The position numbers and the translations under genes are program-made. 64,000 nt of DNA from positions 167,593,874 to 167,657,873 of the forward strand of contig NC_134830.1 in the NCBI RefSeq assembly GCF_004210375.1, written 5' to 3'. The number at the start of each line of letters is the position of its first letter. Within the stretch, counting starts at the first letter, position 1. Positions 33,951 to 45,394 of this stretch are shown piece by piece. The notes under the pieces are model-generated. The model searched no databases. It saw nothing but the letters and a program-made list of their open reading frames with translations, and was not told the DNA's origin. This DNA comes from Tachypleus tridentatus. Its lineage: Eukaryota > Arthropoda > Merostomata > Xiphosura > Limulidae.

Positions 33951-34386
33951 ACTATATTTGATAGGTGAAAGTGATTTCACTTTTAAACATTTTTGTATAA
34001 CTTTAGTATAAATACATGTAAATCTTGATTCATATGTTGTTTTATTCAGACCTAATGTAAATGAAAATGTGCAAAGTTGCCCGTTTTTACCTAGAAAATA
34101 GGTTTATTTCTAAATTTCATTTCAATACTTGAAGGGAATAATGGCCATTTTCTGTACTTTTACAACATAAGCAATTAAGAAATAACACACACTATCCAGG
34201 AACAAAATTTGTGTTACTTAGTGTTATTAGTAATAAAAAGTTCCACAAGTAAAAATTGAAAGATTAAGTAATTTATATGTGCAATGTTTTTAGTAAGTTG
34301 GTTTAAGTGTTGTTATTTTACGCAACATATTAATTAATTTAGACTTCGTTATGTGCAATGAGAATAGTAAAGTAAGAATCTAAGTC

Positions 34387-34637
34387 TCAGACTTTAGATT
34401 CGTCATAGGAGAACTGACAAACTTTGTTAGGGTAAAGTTCCTGTGAAAGTTGTCTGGTACATGTGGGGGGCTCAGCTTTTTTATGGGTTTCTTCTGAAAA
34501 CCCTCTGGTATTGCTGGGGCGAACAGCTCCTTCACCGCATAGGAAACATTCACAAATACAGGACAGCACATTTTCTAACAGTTTACTTCCTGATTCTTTA
34601 TCTTTTCCTTTGAGTTTCTCCTGGAAAATAAGGTTGA
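34387..34637 (-). CDS. Candidate exon, unknown protein
   Basis: It starts after a good acceptor (CTTATTTTCCAG|GAG) and stays open for 83 codons to TGA at 34389-34387. It encodes EKLKGKDKESGSKLLENV and a cysteine-containing segment (CICECFLCGEG). A second frame on the same strand (ending 34380) is also open over most of it and gives a proline- and lysine-rich product. I cannot decide between them and recognise no domain. It lies on the same strand as the 29.4, 32.2 and 36.7 kb candidates, so it could be an alternative terminal exon of one gene. Confidence 0.3.
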
Positions 34638-34760
34638 TTAAAGTTAACTTTCTGTAAGGAACCTTCAACAGTTAGTATGAGTTTTGTTAACTTACACAAA
34701 TATCTCTATAAGGTGTCAATATCGATTTATCTTAATAATCATTTGTGACTTTAGAAAACA

Positions 34761-36260
34761 CGAATACTTCAGTGTACAAACGTGTTGATAACTTTACATT
34801 ACATACTACACGAATACTTCAGTGTACAAACGTCTTGATAACTTTACATTACATACTACACAAATACTTCAGTGTACAAACGTCTTGATAACTTTACATT
34901 ATACACTACACGAATACTTCAGTGTACAAACGTGTTGATAACTTTACATTATACATTACACGAATACTTCAGTGTACAAACGTCTTGATAACTTTACATT
35001 ACATACTACACGAATACTTCAGTGTACAAACGTCTTGATAACTTTACATTACATACTACACAAATACTTCAGTGTACAAACGTCTTGATAACTTTACATT
35101 ACATACTACACAAATACTTCAGTGTACAAACGTCTTGATAACTTTACATTACATACTACACGAATACTTCAGTGTACAAACGTCTTGATAACTTTACATT
35201 ATATACTACACGAATACTTCAGTGTACAAACGTGTTGATAACTTTACATTATACATTACACGAATACTTCAGTGTACAAACGTGTTGATAACTTTACATT
35301 ATACATTACACGAATACTTCAGTGTACAAACGTCTTGATAACTTTACATTACATACTACACGAATACTTCAGTGTACAAACGTCTTGATAACTTTACATT
35401 ATACACTACACGAATACTTCAGTTTACAAACGTGTTGATAACTTTACATTATACATTACACGAATACTTCAGTGTACAAACGTCTTGATAACTTTACATT
35501 ACATACTACACGAATACTTCAGTGTACAAACGTCTTGATAACTTTACATTACATACTACACAAATGCTTCAGTGTACAAACGTCTTGATAACTTTACATT
35601 ACATACTACACGAATACTTCAGTGTACAAACGTCTTGATAACTTTACATTACATACTACACGAATACTTCAGTGTACAAACGTCTTGATAACTTTACATT
35701 ATATACTACACGAATACTTCAGTTTACAAACGTGTTTATAACTTTACATTATATACTACACGAATACTTCAGTTTACAAACGTCTTGATAACTTTACATT
35801 ACATACTACACAAATACTTCAGTGTACAAACGTCTTGATAACTTTACATTACATACTACACGAATACTTCAGTGTACAAACGTCTTGATAACTTTACATT
35901 ACATACTACACGAATACTTCAGTTTACAAACGTCTTTATAACTTTACATTATATACTACACGAATACTTCAGTGTACAAACGTCTTGATAACTTTACATT
36001 ACATACTACACGAATACTTCAGTGTACAAACGTCTTGATAACTTTACATTATATACTACACCAATACTTCAGTGTACAAACGTCTTGATAACTTTACATT
36101 ATATACTACACGAATACTTCAGTGTACAAACGTCTTGATAACTTTACATTATATACTACACCAATACTTCAGTGTACAAACGTCTTGATAACTTTACATT
36201 ACATACTACACGAATACTTCAGTGTACAAACGTCTTGATAACTTTACATTATATATAACA
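34761..36260. repeat. 50-bp minisatellite, 30 copies
   Basis: Thirty consecutive units of exactly 50 bp start CGAATACTTCAGTGTACAAA, from 34761 to 36211. No unit changes length over 1.5 kb. Differences are concentrated at a few sites: CGTCTTG/CGTGTTG, ACATACTACA/ATACATTACA/ATATACTACA and CGAAT/CAAAT/CCAAT. No reading frame persists because 50 is not a multiple of three. It is about 100 bases upstream (minus sense) of the 34.4 kb exon candidate. Confidence 0.97.
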
Positions 36261-36540
36261 TTTACATCAGACTGTCAGATCTTATATCACGTATAATATT
36301 TAGTAAATTAATGTTTAAGACAACAGACCTTTGTGTCGAGATAAAGTTCTTGTTTTTTTTATATTATACCTCTGAGTGCCTATTATACCTCTCAGAACCT
36401 ACCATAGGTATGTGTAACACTATCTATTACACCTTTTTGTGTACATGATGACATGAAGAGTTTTTTTCTTGCATTTTACATAATTTGCATGAACTGTAAT
36501 GAGTAATTAAAAATTTATTTTTCTCACACTGAACATTTGT

Positions 36541-36755
36541 TAATAAATCATAAGCATGAACATTCAGTTACCTATCATAAGTTTGAACATTCAGTAATTT
36601 ATCATAAACTTCAATATTAAGTAACATATAATAAGTTCAAGCATCCATTAACATAAGTTTGAGCATTCAGTAACACATCATAAGTATGAACAATTAGTAA
36701 CCTATAATGAGTTTGAACATTAAGTAACTTATCATAATCCGAATATTCAACAATG
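36541..36755. repeat. Degenerate 28-31-bp repeat
   Basis: About seven units of ATCATAAGTTTGAACATTCAGTAAC type with individual changes. Confidence 0.7.
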
Positions 36756-37184
36756 TGTTACAAGTAAAAAAAAAATCACTTTTGTTTTTCCTCGCCTCGT
36801 GATCATGCTGTTTTCTCTTGGTTGTGGAGGCGACGGAACAGAAGTTGATGTGCTTGATAAACTGTTGACAACTAGCGTAGACGTCTGACCAGAAGAAGTT
36901 GGAAATACTTGAACACCCCTTTTGGGGGTATCTGTGGAGACTGAGGGTGTGTTTACACACTGTTTATCCCAATTCTCTTGGCCATAAAGTCTCAGTTTTG
37001 TTCCTCCATCTTCAGGTGACCGGCAGGTGCAGTAGGGCCCTGAGGTTCTTGAGTTTGATGATATAGCTTTCGACATTAAGCCTCTCTGAGCACTTTGTAT
37101 TCCTTTGATACTACCACTTAGGGTTAGAGCTGCCGAAATTTGAGGTTGTAAAAGATCACATCGCTGGTTTGTCAGGAAACCTAT
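36747..37184 (-). CDS. Candidate exon, serine/threonine-rich
   Basis: It follows a strong acceptor (CATATTGTATTAATGCAG) and is open for 145 codons to TGA at 36749-36747. Composition is Ser/Thr/Pro/Gln-rich (for example SSTSTSVPSPPQPRE), with a central YCTCRSPEDGGTKLRLYGQ. GC content is above the flanks. It may end at the stop or splice from an internal CAA|GTATTT. No domain recognised; low-complexity linkers of this kind are common in Zasp-like and other scaffold proteins, which is only suggestive. Confidence 0.4.
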   Translation of the reverse strand: MGFLTNQRCDLLQPQISAALTLSGSIKGIQSAQRGLMSKAISSNSRTSGPYCTCRSPEDGGTKLRLYGQENWDKQCVNTPSVSTDTPKRGVQVFPTSSGQTSTLVVNSLSSTSTSVPSPPQPRENSMITRRGKTKVIFFLLVTHC

Positions 37185-37709
37185 CTGCATTAATACAATA
37201 TGAAAGCCTGAAGTGGATTCACCCAGGAAGAATGATATAAATGGTATCACTGGAACATCATTCAGGAGAAAATAAAACAATTATGAGTTAATATTACTTT
37301 ATCACCATTAATGTAATGATCATTAACTCAGTAAATAGTCTCTAGTCATTTTTGTAGCTAATAATTTGAAATGTATGCTAAATTATTGAACTTCTATCTG
37401 TTTAGTAACTTTCAATTAATTTATTCATATTCATCGCGTACGGGAAATCTTTCCTTATTCAGATTTGCGTTACTTGCTTTAGAATACTGTGGCATGTTCA
37501 AAGTTTTAAAATTTAAAATAACAGTTATTCCAACAATTTTATTATTGTCTAGTTACTTAGAATTTATGAACGCAATCTTTCACATTTTGACGGCTTATTC
37601 GGGACGTTTGTGTGACTTTGCTAATGATTAATTAAATTAAAATTATTAATTATATTAGTATATAATATATTGATTTAACTATTTGCATAAAATATAGAGA
37701 AAAAAACTG

Positions 37710-37830
37710 CCCCCAGTGGGTCAGCGGCATGTCTGCGGATTTACAACGCTAAAAACCGGGTTTCGATACTCGTGGTGGGCAGAGCACAGATAGCCTATTG
37801 TGTAGCTTTGTGCTTAATTCAAAACATCAA
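37710..37830 (+). mobile_element. SINE, CACAGCGG family
   Basis: CCCCCAGTGGGTCAGCGGCA head, B box GGGTTTCGATACTCG, body GGGCAGAGCACAGATAGCC and tail GTGCTTAATTCAAAAC: the best preserved copy of this family here. Confidence 0.88.
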
Positions 37831-38326
37831 CATCAGAGAAAAATCTTTAGGCCTAAAATCCGACAGTCAAATCTGCGTAGTTGCTAGAGGAAGCTTTACA
37901 GAGACTGTTAGTGTACGTTGGCTTATAAATATACAGGAATAGTTTGAGGCGATATCTTCTGGCAACTTTCCAACTTTATATTTTGCTTCGTATATGGATA
38001 TTGGTTACACGACCACATGCTAAAAAAAGAAACAAGCACTTACTTCCAATCAAACAAATGTTGATTTCAATCCAGTTATAAAACTCAACATAAAAGATAA
38101 TCCATCAATTTACAGAATGTTAAATAAATGTTATCTGATTATAATAATGACTTGCCAGTCCTCAAAATCCAATATAGCAGAAAATTACTGTAGGATTCTT
38201 AAATAAGCCTAAATAACGAAACAAAATATATCCAACTCGAATATATCAGCTAGGCTATTCTGAAAATTAATTAAAAGGTCAAAGTTTGGAGGGGATACTT
38301 CTAGTGTAGTTTTATATAATAATGAA

Positions 38327-38455
38327 CTAAAAATCGATCGTCAAGCAAGTATCCACAACCTTTTGAGCTTCTACCACACTGGCTACTATCGTACGTGTAA
38401 AACGCACTATTTTATCCAGATTGTGAACCGTGATGTCTGTTTCCTGTTTGAAAAG
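38327..38455 (-). CDS. Candidate small terminal exon
   Basis: It follows acceptor GACTGTGTGCACAG and runs 42 codons to TAG at 38329-38327. The product (for example DITVHNLDKIVRFTRTIVAS, then VVEAQKVVDTCL) has the look of an amphipathic helical segment. No family recognised, and a short open frame after an AG can arise by chance. Confidence 0.25.
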   Translation of the reverse strand, partial: LFKQETDITVHNLDKIVRFTRTIVASVVEAQKVVDTCLTIDF

Positions 38456-38493
38456 CTGTGCACACAGTCAGAACTCAACATTCATCTTTGACA

Positions 38494-38501
38494 TGACGTC
38501 A
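38494..38501. promoter_or_regulatory. Full CRE palindrome TGACGTCA
   Basis: A perfect 8-base cAMP-response element (CREB/ATF site) stands about 40 bases from the candidate exon at 38327-38455. Chance occurrence in 64 kb is close to one, so the meaning is open. Confidence 0.3.
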
Positions 38502-38819
38502 CAGCAGGCATGAGTAAGGTTGGTGACAAATTTTATTCTACACTAAATTGCTATGAATTAATCATACTATTATTTACACCTCAAAATATGGCGTAACAAA
38601 AATAATAAAATTGTAATTTACCTTATGTTATTTATTGTAGATGGTCTTAACCGAAATCTCAATAATTCCTTTTTGTAGAGAGCAGTATAAGTAGCTCAGA
38701 GTTTTGACTCTGAGTGAAACCAAGAGTGAAACACAATTAAACGTTTTAAAGCTCGTAAGATGATTGCTCTTTATGGATGCATAGATGTATCTATAATATA
38801 ATATTTATATTATAGCTGA

Positions 38820-39022
38820 TATGCTAGTGGAGATATTGTTATCAAATAACGTCGCTTTAACCGACTTTTCAAAAAAGAATGATTAACAAAAGTAATATGC
38901 ATTTCAAAAGGAAATTACTGATGCTGTTGATCTAGTGGAGATATTGTTATCAAATAACGTCGCTTTAACCGACTTTTCAAAAATACCTGAAACTAAAGTA
39001 TATTAACAAAAGTAATCAACAA
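38820..39022. repeat. Direct duplication, about 113-bp offset
   Basis: CTAGTGGAGATATTGTTATC through GCTTTAACCGACTTTTCAAA occurs at 38827 and again at 38939, each followed by ATTAACAAAAGTAAT. The intervening few bases differ. Confidence 0.85.
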
Positions 39023-39039
39023 ACATCTCGGCCACTTTG

Positions 39040-39127
39040 TTTTCTCTTTAGTCTGTCACTGCTGAATTAGAGACGGCTAGTTCAGATAGCTCGGGAGTAC
39101 ATTTGTACGAAATTCAAAACAAGCAAA
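39040..39127 (+). mobile_element. 3' fragment of Lys-tRNA-like SINE
   Basis: Only the last third is present: GTCTGTCACTGCTGAATTAG through GAAATTCAAAACAAGCAAAC. A minus fragment of a CACAGCGG-type SINE follows at about 39290-39395. Confidence 0.75.
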
Positions 39128-39399
39128 CAACAGCATCTACACTGATATAACAAACATACATATAGAGTTATGTGTGATGAAAATGTCCAACAATTACGTT
39201 TCTTACAACATACCTAGATCACGTGAATAATCGCCACTATACTTTCAAAATGGAAATATTTTTAAAAAATCCACTAGATTTATATATTGTTGCGCACAGA
39301 GCCAAACTACGGGTTACTTGTTCTCTGCTTATCACGTGTATTGAAACTCAAGTTTTAGTGTTATAAATCATCAGGCTTACTATTGAGCCACCGAGCGGA

Positions 39400-40005
39400 A
39401 ACATTAATGGGAAAACATTAAGATACAAAAAAAATCCCTTCGAAGTTCATTAATTCAAATACTTTATGTGAATAAAACAGTGATAACTTACTGTAGCTTA
39501 CATCCTCTGTTCAGACCGAAACAGTATTGGTTGAAAACAAGAGCTTGTGATTCAAGGCAACCAGTTCATATTAAGATCTTACACCTACTGATAATATGTA
39601 ACATACAAGCTAAAAATAGTTATTTTTGGAGCTATGACTGTTCAGTGTCTCACGTGGTAGCAAATGTTATCGCGGAAGACGAATTGTGCTCCACTCATGC
39701 GCCTGATGTTCAGTTCGTGTTTTCTCTGCTCGGTGTTAAATGAATTTAATTCTCACTTGTGTTAGTTTTCACTCGCACTTCTGTTAGTTTACCTTCATTA
39801 CTGTTATTACATTTGTACAGAAAGATTAATGAATATCTATTATTCTTACAAAATATAATTGCTTTTTAATTCATTTCATGGCAGCAATACTTTACAAATC
39901 AAAGAATATATTCTAGAAAATATAGAAGCAGATAATATTCAGTGAAACATTGTGTTTTAGTAACAATTGTTACTTACCTTTACCAGTAAACCAATACTTC
40001 CTTAC
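39400..40005. other. No recognisable feature
   Basis: A 91-codon plus-strand frame (39468-39743) shows no domain, signal peptide or splice context; I do not call it a gene. Confidence 0.45.
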
Positions 40006-40010
40006 TAAGG

Positions 40011-40272
40011 AGCCCGGCATGGCCAAGCATGTTAAAGCGTGCGACTCGTAATCTGAGGGTCGTGGGTTCGCATCCCCGTCGCGCCAAACATGCTCGCCCT
40101 TTCAGCCGTGGGGGCGTTATAATGTGACAGTCAATTCCACTTTTCGTTGGTAAAAGAGTAACCCAAGAGTTGGCGGTGGGTGGTGATGACTAGCTGCCTT
40201 CCCTCTAGTTTTAATTAGGGACGGCTAGCACCGATAGCCCTGGAGTAGCTTTGTGCGAAATTCAAAAATAAA
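40011..40272 (+). mobile_element. SINE, Lys-tRNA-like family, full length
   Basis: Well preserved head (AGCCCGGCATGGCCAAGC), CGT anticodon region, B box GGGTTCGCATCCCC and body. Confidence 0.92.
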
Positions 40273-40671
40273 CAAACTTATGTACTTTTAAAGGGTTTAT
40301 CTTACTTGTATTTTATGTACACTGTATGTATATTTAAGCTTCCGATCTTTACGTCTTTTTAAATTCTTGTAAAAAGTTCCTGTAAATATTTTATTTTATA
40401 AAACTGTAATAATATCTTTGCTTTGATCCGAGAAATACCGCATGCAGTTTGTCAATATTTACATTATTTACATACTATAAAATAATTAGTTTATCATAGT
40501 AACACTATATTAAAGCCAACTGCTTTTAATTACAACTAACAACATTTCATTTAATATATATTATAAGTTTTAAACCCATTTTATATTAATTTATACTTAT
40601 ATGTTATATTTATACATACATTTGAATCGCATTTCTTTCTATTGATTCTCCTTACTTATTCAAGATGTTAC

Positions 40672-40880
40672 CGAGATGTTACATACTCGTCCTTTCAGTC
40701 GTGGGGAGTTATAACGTGACGGTGAATCCCATTATTCGTTGGTAAAAGAGTAGCCAAAGAGTTGGCGGTTGATGATGTTGACTAGCTGCCCTCCATTTAG
40801 TCTTACACTGCTAAACTAGAGACGGCTAGCGCAGATAACCCTCATGTAACTTTACGCAAAATTCAAAAGAAACCAAACCA
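40672..40880 (+). mobile_element. SINE, Lys-tRNA-like family, 5' truncated
   Basis: Starts at ACATACTCGTCCTTTCAG, i.e. just after the tRNA-like head, and continues to an A-rich tail. Confidence 0.85.
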
Positions 40881-41499
40881 ATCATGAAATAAAAACTGAA
40901 TAAAGCTGCATTTATGTTTAAATTATAAAGTCGAAATAGTTTATTGCGTCATTCAAGTGTTGTTTTCATCGCTTAATATGAGGAATAGGAACTAAAGTGT
41001 ATTTCAATAAATTACTATTTCTGTGATACAATTTTTCCCTCGTGGCAGAATACACCCATCTAGGCAGGATAAAGTTAATTACATAATATGATATAATGGT
41101 GTCAAACCATTCGTTTATCATTTAATTTTGATTGCTTTGGAATAAATATTGCGCCACTGTGTTTAACCTGCGTATAAATCTCTTCATTCCTTCAAACTCA
41201 GTCAAGGTTAAGATATAATATATTTTTTCTTCACAGTGCGTTTCATGGCGGCCATCTTATTATCCTACAATTTCTACCCAATTACTTGGCGCAGAACCAT
41301 TTAAACAGAAATTAACACACCATCGTATCTGAAACAGAATTATGGCTATTTCTTCCCTGATCAGTAGTCAGAACTAATCCAGATCTCCTTAGTTTAAGCG
41401 AGCAAACCATTGGCGTTTACTGTATATCATGTCCCAAGGGCCTGTTGTCAGTTGTTTGTTTTGTTCTCGCCTACAAGAAAAAAATAAAAGGCACATTTA

Positions 41500-41660
41500 T
41501 TAGTAATAATCATCTTGTCCACAGCTGCAACAAGGATATCTTTTGCCAGTATATGACTTAAAACATACAGGCATATAACTTTCACAGTTACTATTACAAG
41601 ACTGTGGTACCACTACCACTCTATGACAGTCATTGAGGTTTATGTTACTACATACAAAAC
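41500..41660 (-). CDS. Candidate terminal exon of a cystine-knot protein
   Basis: The exon follows a strong pyrimidine-rich acceptor (TTTCTCCACACATCAG), enters in phase 1 and codes for 52 residues to TAA at 41502-41500. It has eight cysteines in a pattern like the end of cystine-knot domains: DCHRVVVVPQSC, CNSNCESY (ring-type C-x-x-x-C), then YPCCSC (double cysteine plus C). Bursicon, glycoprotein-hormone and CTCK domains have comparable C-x-x-x-C-x-S-Y and CxCC endings, but I cannot assign a subfamily. The AATAAA overlapping the stop could be a polyadenylation signal. The preceding open frame (41648-41910, another frame) may be a separate exon. Confidence 0.4.
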
Positions 41661-41910
41661 CTGATGTGTGGAGAAATTTGTCTCAGATCTCCATCAGGTG
41701 GAACTACTACTTTAGGTTCCTTCTCTCTAACATCTTGATCAAAGTTATGATCTTGTACCACACTGTCACATAAGAGACATAATAACTCTAAACTCCAGTA
41801 ACATCTCACTAACACACTACGATTTCCTTCACAAAGTAATTGATTAAGATGATCTACTGTCACAGCTCGCTCATTGGCATATGGAGCCAAGTGTTGTTCA
41901 CAGGTACCTT
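41648..41910 (-). CDS. Open frame upstream of the cysteine-rich exon
   Basis: Open for about 85 codons (from TCEQHLAPYANERAV through LNQLLCEGNRS and LCLLCDSVVQDHN to TAG at 41650-41648). It looks protein-like and contains five or six cysteines but has no clear acceptor, overlaps the acceptor of the cysteine-rich exon, and is in a different frame. It could be a preceding exon that splices out within AAA|GTAGTA, or a decayed coding piece with a frameshift. Confidence 0.25.
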
Positions 41911-41949
41911 ACTTATAAGTATTGATTTCTGCTCGACAAGCGGCTTAAT

Positions 41950-43085
41950 TTATTGATGATTCGAATACCGATGCAACCTTGTGACAATGACTATAAAGGT
42001 GTAAAACACTCTACTATCATAACTAGTCAACAAACACCAAGTCATTTAATTTTGGGTACAGAAATTTCATGTTGCTACCTGAATGAAGGAAGTGAGATAA
42101 GTATTCCTTCATTCAATCATAGAAAGATAGGGTTTTGTATAATTCACCTCAATACTACCTGCTGGTTGTATCAAGAACTGTCAACAGGTCGACATCATTT
42201 AATTCGTTAGTACAATCATTGACTTCTATCTTATGGACGAATTTCTCAAATTCTGCTAAATGTTAAACACAAACTCGCTCTAGTAATGCATTGCCAATTA
42301 TATCTATAACTAATGTCATTAGAACACGGGGTTCGTATTAGGAAAAAAACGTTGAAACTATTCCTTCCATCAGAAGAGGTCTCTTGGCTTATCCAAGATT
42401 TATCATAAGTAAATTGTAAAGACGAATCACCTGCTTGTCGTGACTGTTTTAAACATTTTTGTAGGCATTATCCAGTAAAAAATATCGACTGTACAGAATG
42501 CTGATATCTATGGTTCGCTGACCAGGCTGACATAATTATTCTTAATGTATCCACGGTTGGTCATGCCTCCTTAGCAGCTTTTAACCTTTCGATCTCGTTT
42601 GACTTACTCGAGACCACTTGTTAATATAAGTGGTACCTCATGAAACAGTCCGCGGATCAGTTATCTTGTTTCATAGTTAAAGTTTGGAGGTCTGAATCGC
42701 CTGTTGGAATCCGGGTAAATATTGATATTTAACAAATAACTCCTGCAAAATAATCGAAATTATTTTATCCTTACCCTCAGATCAATCTGACTCGTCTTCT
42801 CTTGGCTAACATCAATCTGACTTTTCTGAATGCAGGATATTCTTTGGATAATATTTCACAAGCAGCACAGACCAGAATCAAATATCACTTCCACAATAAT
42901 CAAGTTCTGATCATAGATTATCTTGGTAGTTCAAAGATAAACCTAACTCAGAGTAGCTACATCTATACAGAAACAAAAAATATATTGATTTGATATGCGG
43001 AAGGACACGTGCAATTATATGTATAGATGAAACGAAAATCTCTTTTTAGAACAAAAACTTTGTTTTGTTTATTTGTTTTTATCTC
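41950..43085. other. No recognisable feature
   Basis: Plus-strand frames of 85 codons (41953-42210) and 63 codons (42802-42993) have no domain or splice support. Confidence 0.4.
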
Positions 43086-43089
43086 ACAG

Positions 43090-43190
43090 ACAACCCACTT
43101 TGAACTTGTTGCTGTTTCTATCACGGATAATCGAACATCGAATTTTAACGTTGTAAGCCCGTAAACTTACAGCTGTCCCTACCGGGAACA
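43090..43190 (-). mobile_element. Old tRNA-SINE fragment, CACAGCGG or GTACAGCGG type
   Basis: The minus strand has a GGGACAGCTGTAAG head and TTACAACGTTAAAATTCGATG remnant; the body is poorly kept. Confidence 0.5.
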
Positions 43191-43910
43191 GAACAAAAGC
43201 AGAATAATGGCTCATTTAAATGTTAATAACTCTGGAAATGTGATTACTGCTTTGTATAGAAAGTAAGAAAACTGAAAGAATATGTTTATTATTAAAGTAT
43301 ACTGAAAGTGAAATGAAGTTAAAACTAATTGTCCATAACCATGGGGTAGAAACTAAGACTTTTTTAGAGCGAATCTTTACTCTCTTTAGTTCATAAAACA
43401 AACTTTCACACTCAATAATTCCAACATATATGATCTGGAAACGCTAAGACAGAATTCACAATATTCACTCCTTCTGTTGCTGGTAAGTCATAAAAAATTG
43501 TATTGAAATGTGAAAATATTTCTGATTCATGTCATTGTCGCTAGGTATTCCCTAAACATTCAGTCAACTCAGACATAATGCAACGGTCCCATAAAACAGT
43601 AAATAAATTTTTTAATTGACAAACAATGTAAGTAAAATCTCAAGCCCAATTTAACAAGACTGGATTTAAGATATTTCAACTTAGGACTTAATGAGATTAA
43701 CAGATATATATATGTATATTTAACCTATTAAAAAAAACAATGTGTGTCACGTCACGTTAGTTCCTCTAGATACGAGTTATAAAAGTAAAAAATTCATTTA
43801 TTCGGATACAATAGTTCGATTAGTGTTTGCCTATTACGACTATAGTGACGAAGACGCTAGGTGGCCGCGAGAAAGATGCCGTGAAACTTTACAAGTGTAA
43901 TGAGTATTGG

Positions 43911-44320
43911 TATGCCTCGCATGGCCAGATGGTTAGGGGGCGCTTGACTCGTAATCTGAGAGTTGCGGTTCGAATCCTCTTCAAGCCAAACATGCTCGTC
44001 TTTTCAGCCGTATGGATGTTATAACTTGACGTCAATCCCATTATTCGTTGATAAAATAGTAGTCCAAGAGCTAGCGGTGGGTGGTGATGACTAGCTGCCT
44101 TCCTTCTATTCATGATGACGAGAAACCCACTTGAAGTAAAAATGTATTCTAAAAACGGCTGGTATGGGTATTAAAACTTTAATTAAAATAAATAATAACA
44201 TTCAACTTTCTTAGGTTATCTTGATAATATAGTTTTGCCTTCCCTCTAGTCTTACATTACTTAATTGGGGACGGCTAGTGCAGATAGTCCTCGTGTAGCC
44301 TTGCACAAATTCAAAAACAA
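43911..44320 (+). mobile_element. SINE, Lys-tRNA-like family, split by a Penelope-like fragment
   Basis: The SINE runs from 43911 to about 44105 and resumes at about 44234 (GCCTTCCCTCTAGTCTTACA) to its tail. The 130 bases between match the 3' end of the Penelope-like element at 27.5 kb (GACGAGAAACCCACTTGAAG, then CTTAGGTTATCTTGA). GCCTTCC is repeated on both sides, suggesting a short target duplication. Confidence 0.8.
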
Positions 44321-44407
44321 ATAGTCAATAAGCGTTGGTATGATCGACCTTATATAGAGACGTAGAGTGCGATAACCTATCCTAAAGCCAAGAACATAAC
44401 ATTTAAC

Positions 44408-44605
44408 ATGATTTGTTTGTTTATTTTGAATTTCGCGCAAAGCTACACAAGGGTCATCTGCGCTAGCCGTCCCTAATTTAGGAGTGTAAGATTACAAGGA
44501 AGGCAGCTAGTCATCACCACCAACCACTTACTCTGAAGCTACTCTTTTACTAACACTTGGTGGATTTGACCGTGTAGCTTTGCGCGAAATTCAAAACAAA
44601 CCAAA
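44408..44605 (-). mobile_element. Lys-tRNA-like SINE with inverted tail
   Basis: Minus-oriented tail and body lead to GGATTTGACCG, then switch to the plus-oriented tail (GTAGCTTTGCGCGAAATTCA). The same tail thus flanks the unit in inverted orientation. Confidence 0.75.
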
Positions 44606-44880
44606 CCGGACCAACTAATTTTTAGAAATAATTATTCTACGAATACGCCCCAAATTCATTTCATGAGTGATCGCAATTTTGATTGGTTCACAAAGGAACT
44701 TAACAATGCTTGATTGCCTTGAATGCACTTTTCTGCCTTTTTATTGCTCAAGTTGGATTCGAGCCGGTATTGGAAAGAAAAAACGTTTACTTTGATCAAA
44801 ATTGTTAAATTTATCTTGCATTATGAGACATAAAATGATCTATTGAATTAATTTAAGTTGTTGATGATAGATTTAGAAGA

Positions 44881-45145
44881 AGCCCGACATGGCCAGGTGG
44901 GTTAAGACTCGTAATCTTAGTGACGCAGGTTCGAATTCCGCTCACACCAAACACGCTCGCTCTTTCAGCCGTGAGGGCGTTGTAATGTTACGATCAATCT
45001 CACAATTCTGTGATAAAAGAGTAGCTCAAGCGTTGGCAGTGGGTGGTGATGACTAGCCGCCTTCCCTCTAGTCTTACACTGCTAAACTAAGGACGGCTAG
45101 CGCAGATAGCCCTTGTGTCGCTTTGCGTCAAATTCATAAACAAAA
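44881..45145 (+). mobile_element. SINE, Lys-tRNA-like family
   Basis: Head with a small deletion (GGGTTAAGACTCGTAATC), B box AGGTTCGAATTCC, complete body and tail. Confidence 0.88.
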
Positions 45146-45394
45146 CATATTTAGAAGAAAATTTTCTATCAAGAGAGAAACAGATTTTAATTGTTATGTA
45201 GGAGTAACTCACCAGACTTGCCACTGACATTAGCTCACTCATTGAGTTGAAATTTTTGGATTTTTTTTATCTAAACGAAACAGATTGCAAAGTCTAAACT
45301 CGTTACTCTGTTTATCTATCATCTGTTTACATAGGTTGTTGTCTGTCATGGTAATTACACTCGATTTGTAAAATATAGCTTATAGTTTTTTTTG

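Noticed and set aside
34761..36260. CRISPR-like regular array
   Set aside because: Units are contiguous without spacers, the context is eukaryotic, and there are no cas genes; it is a minisatellite.
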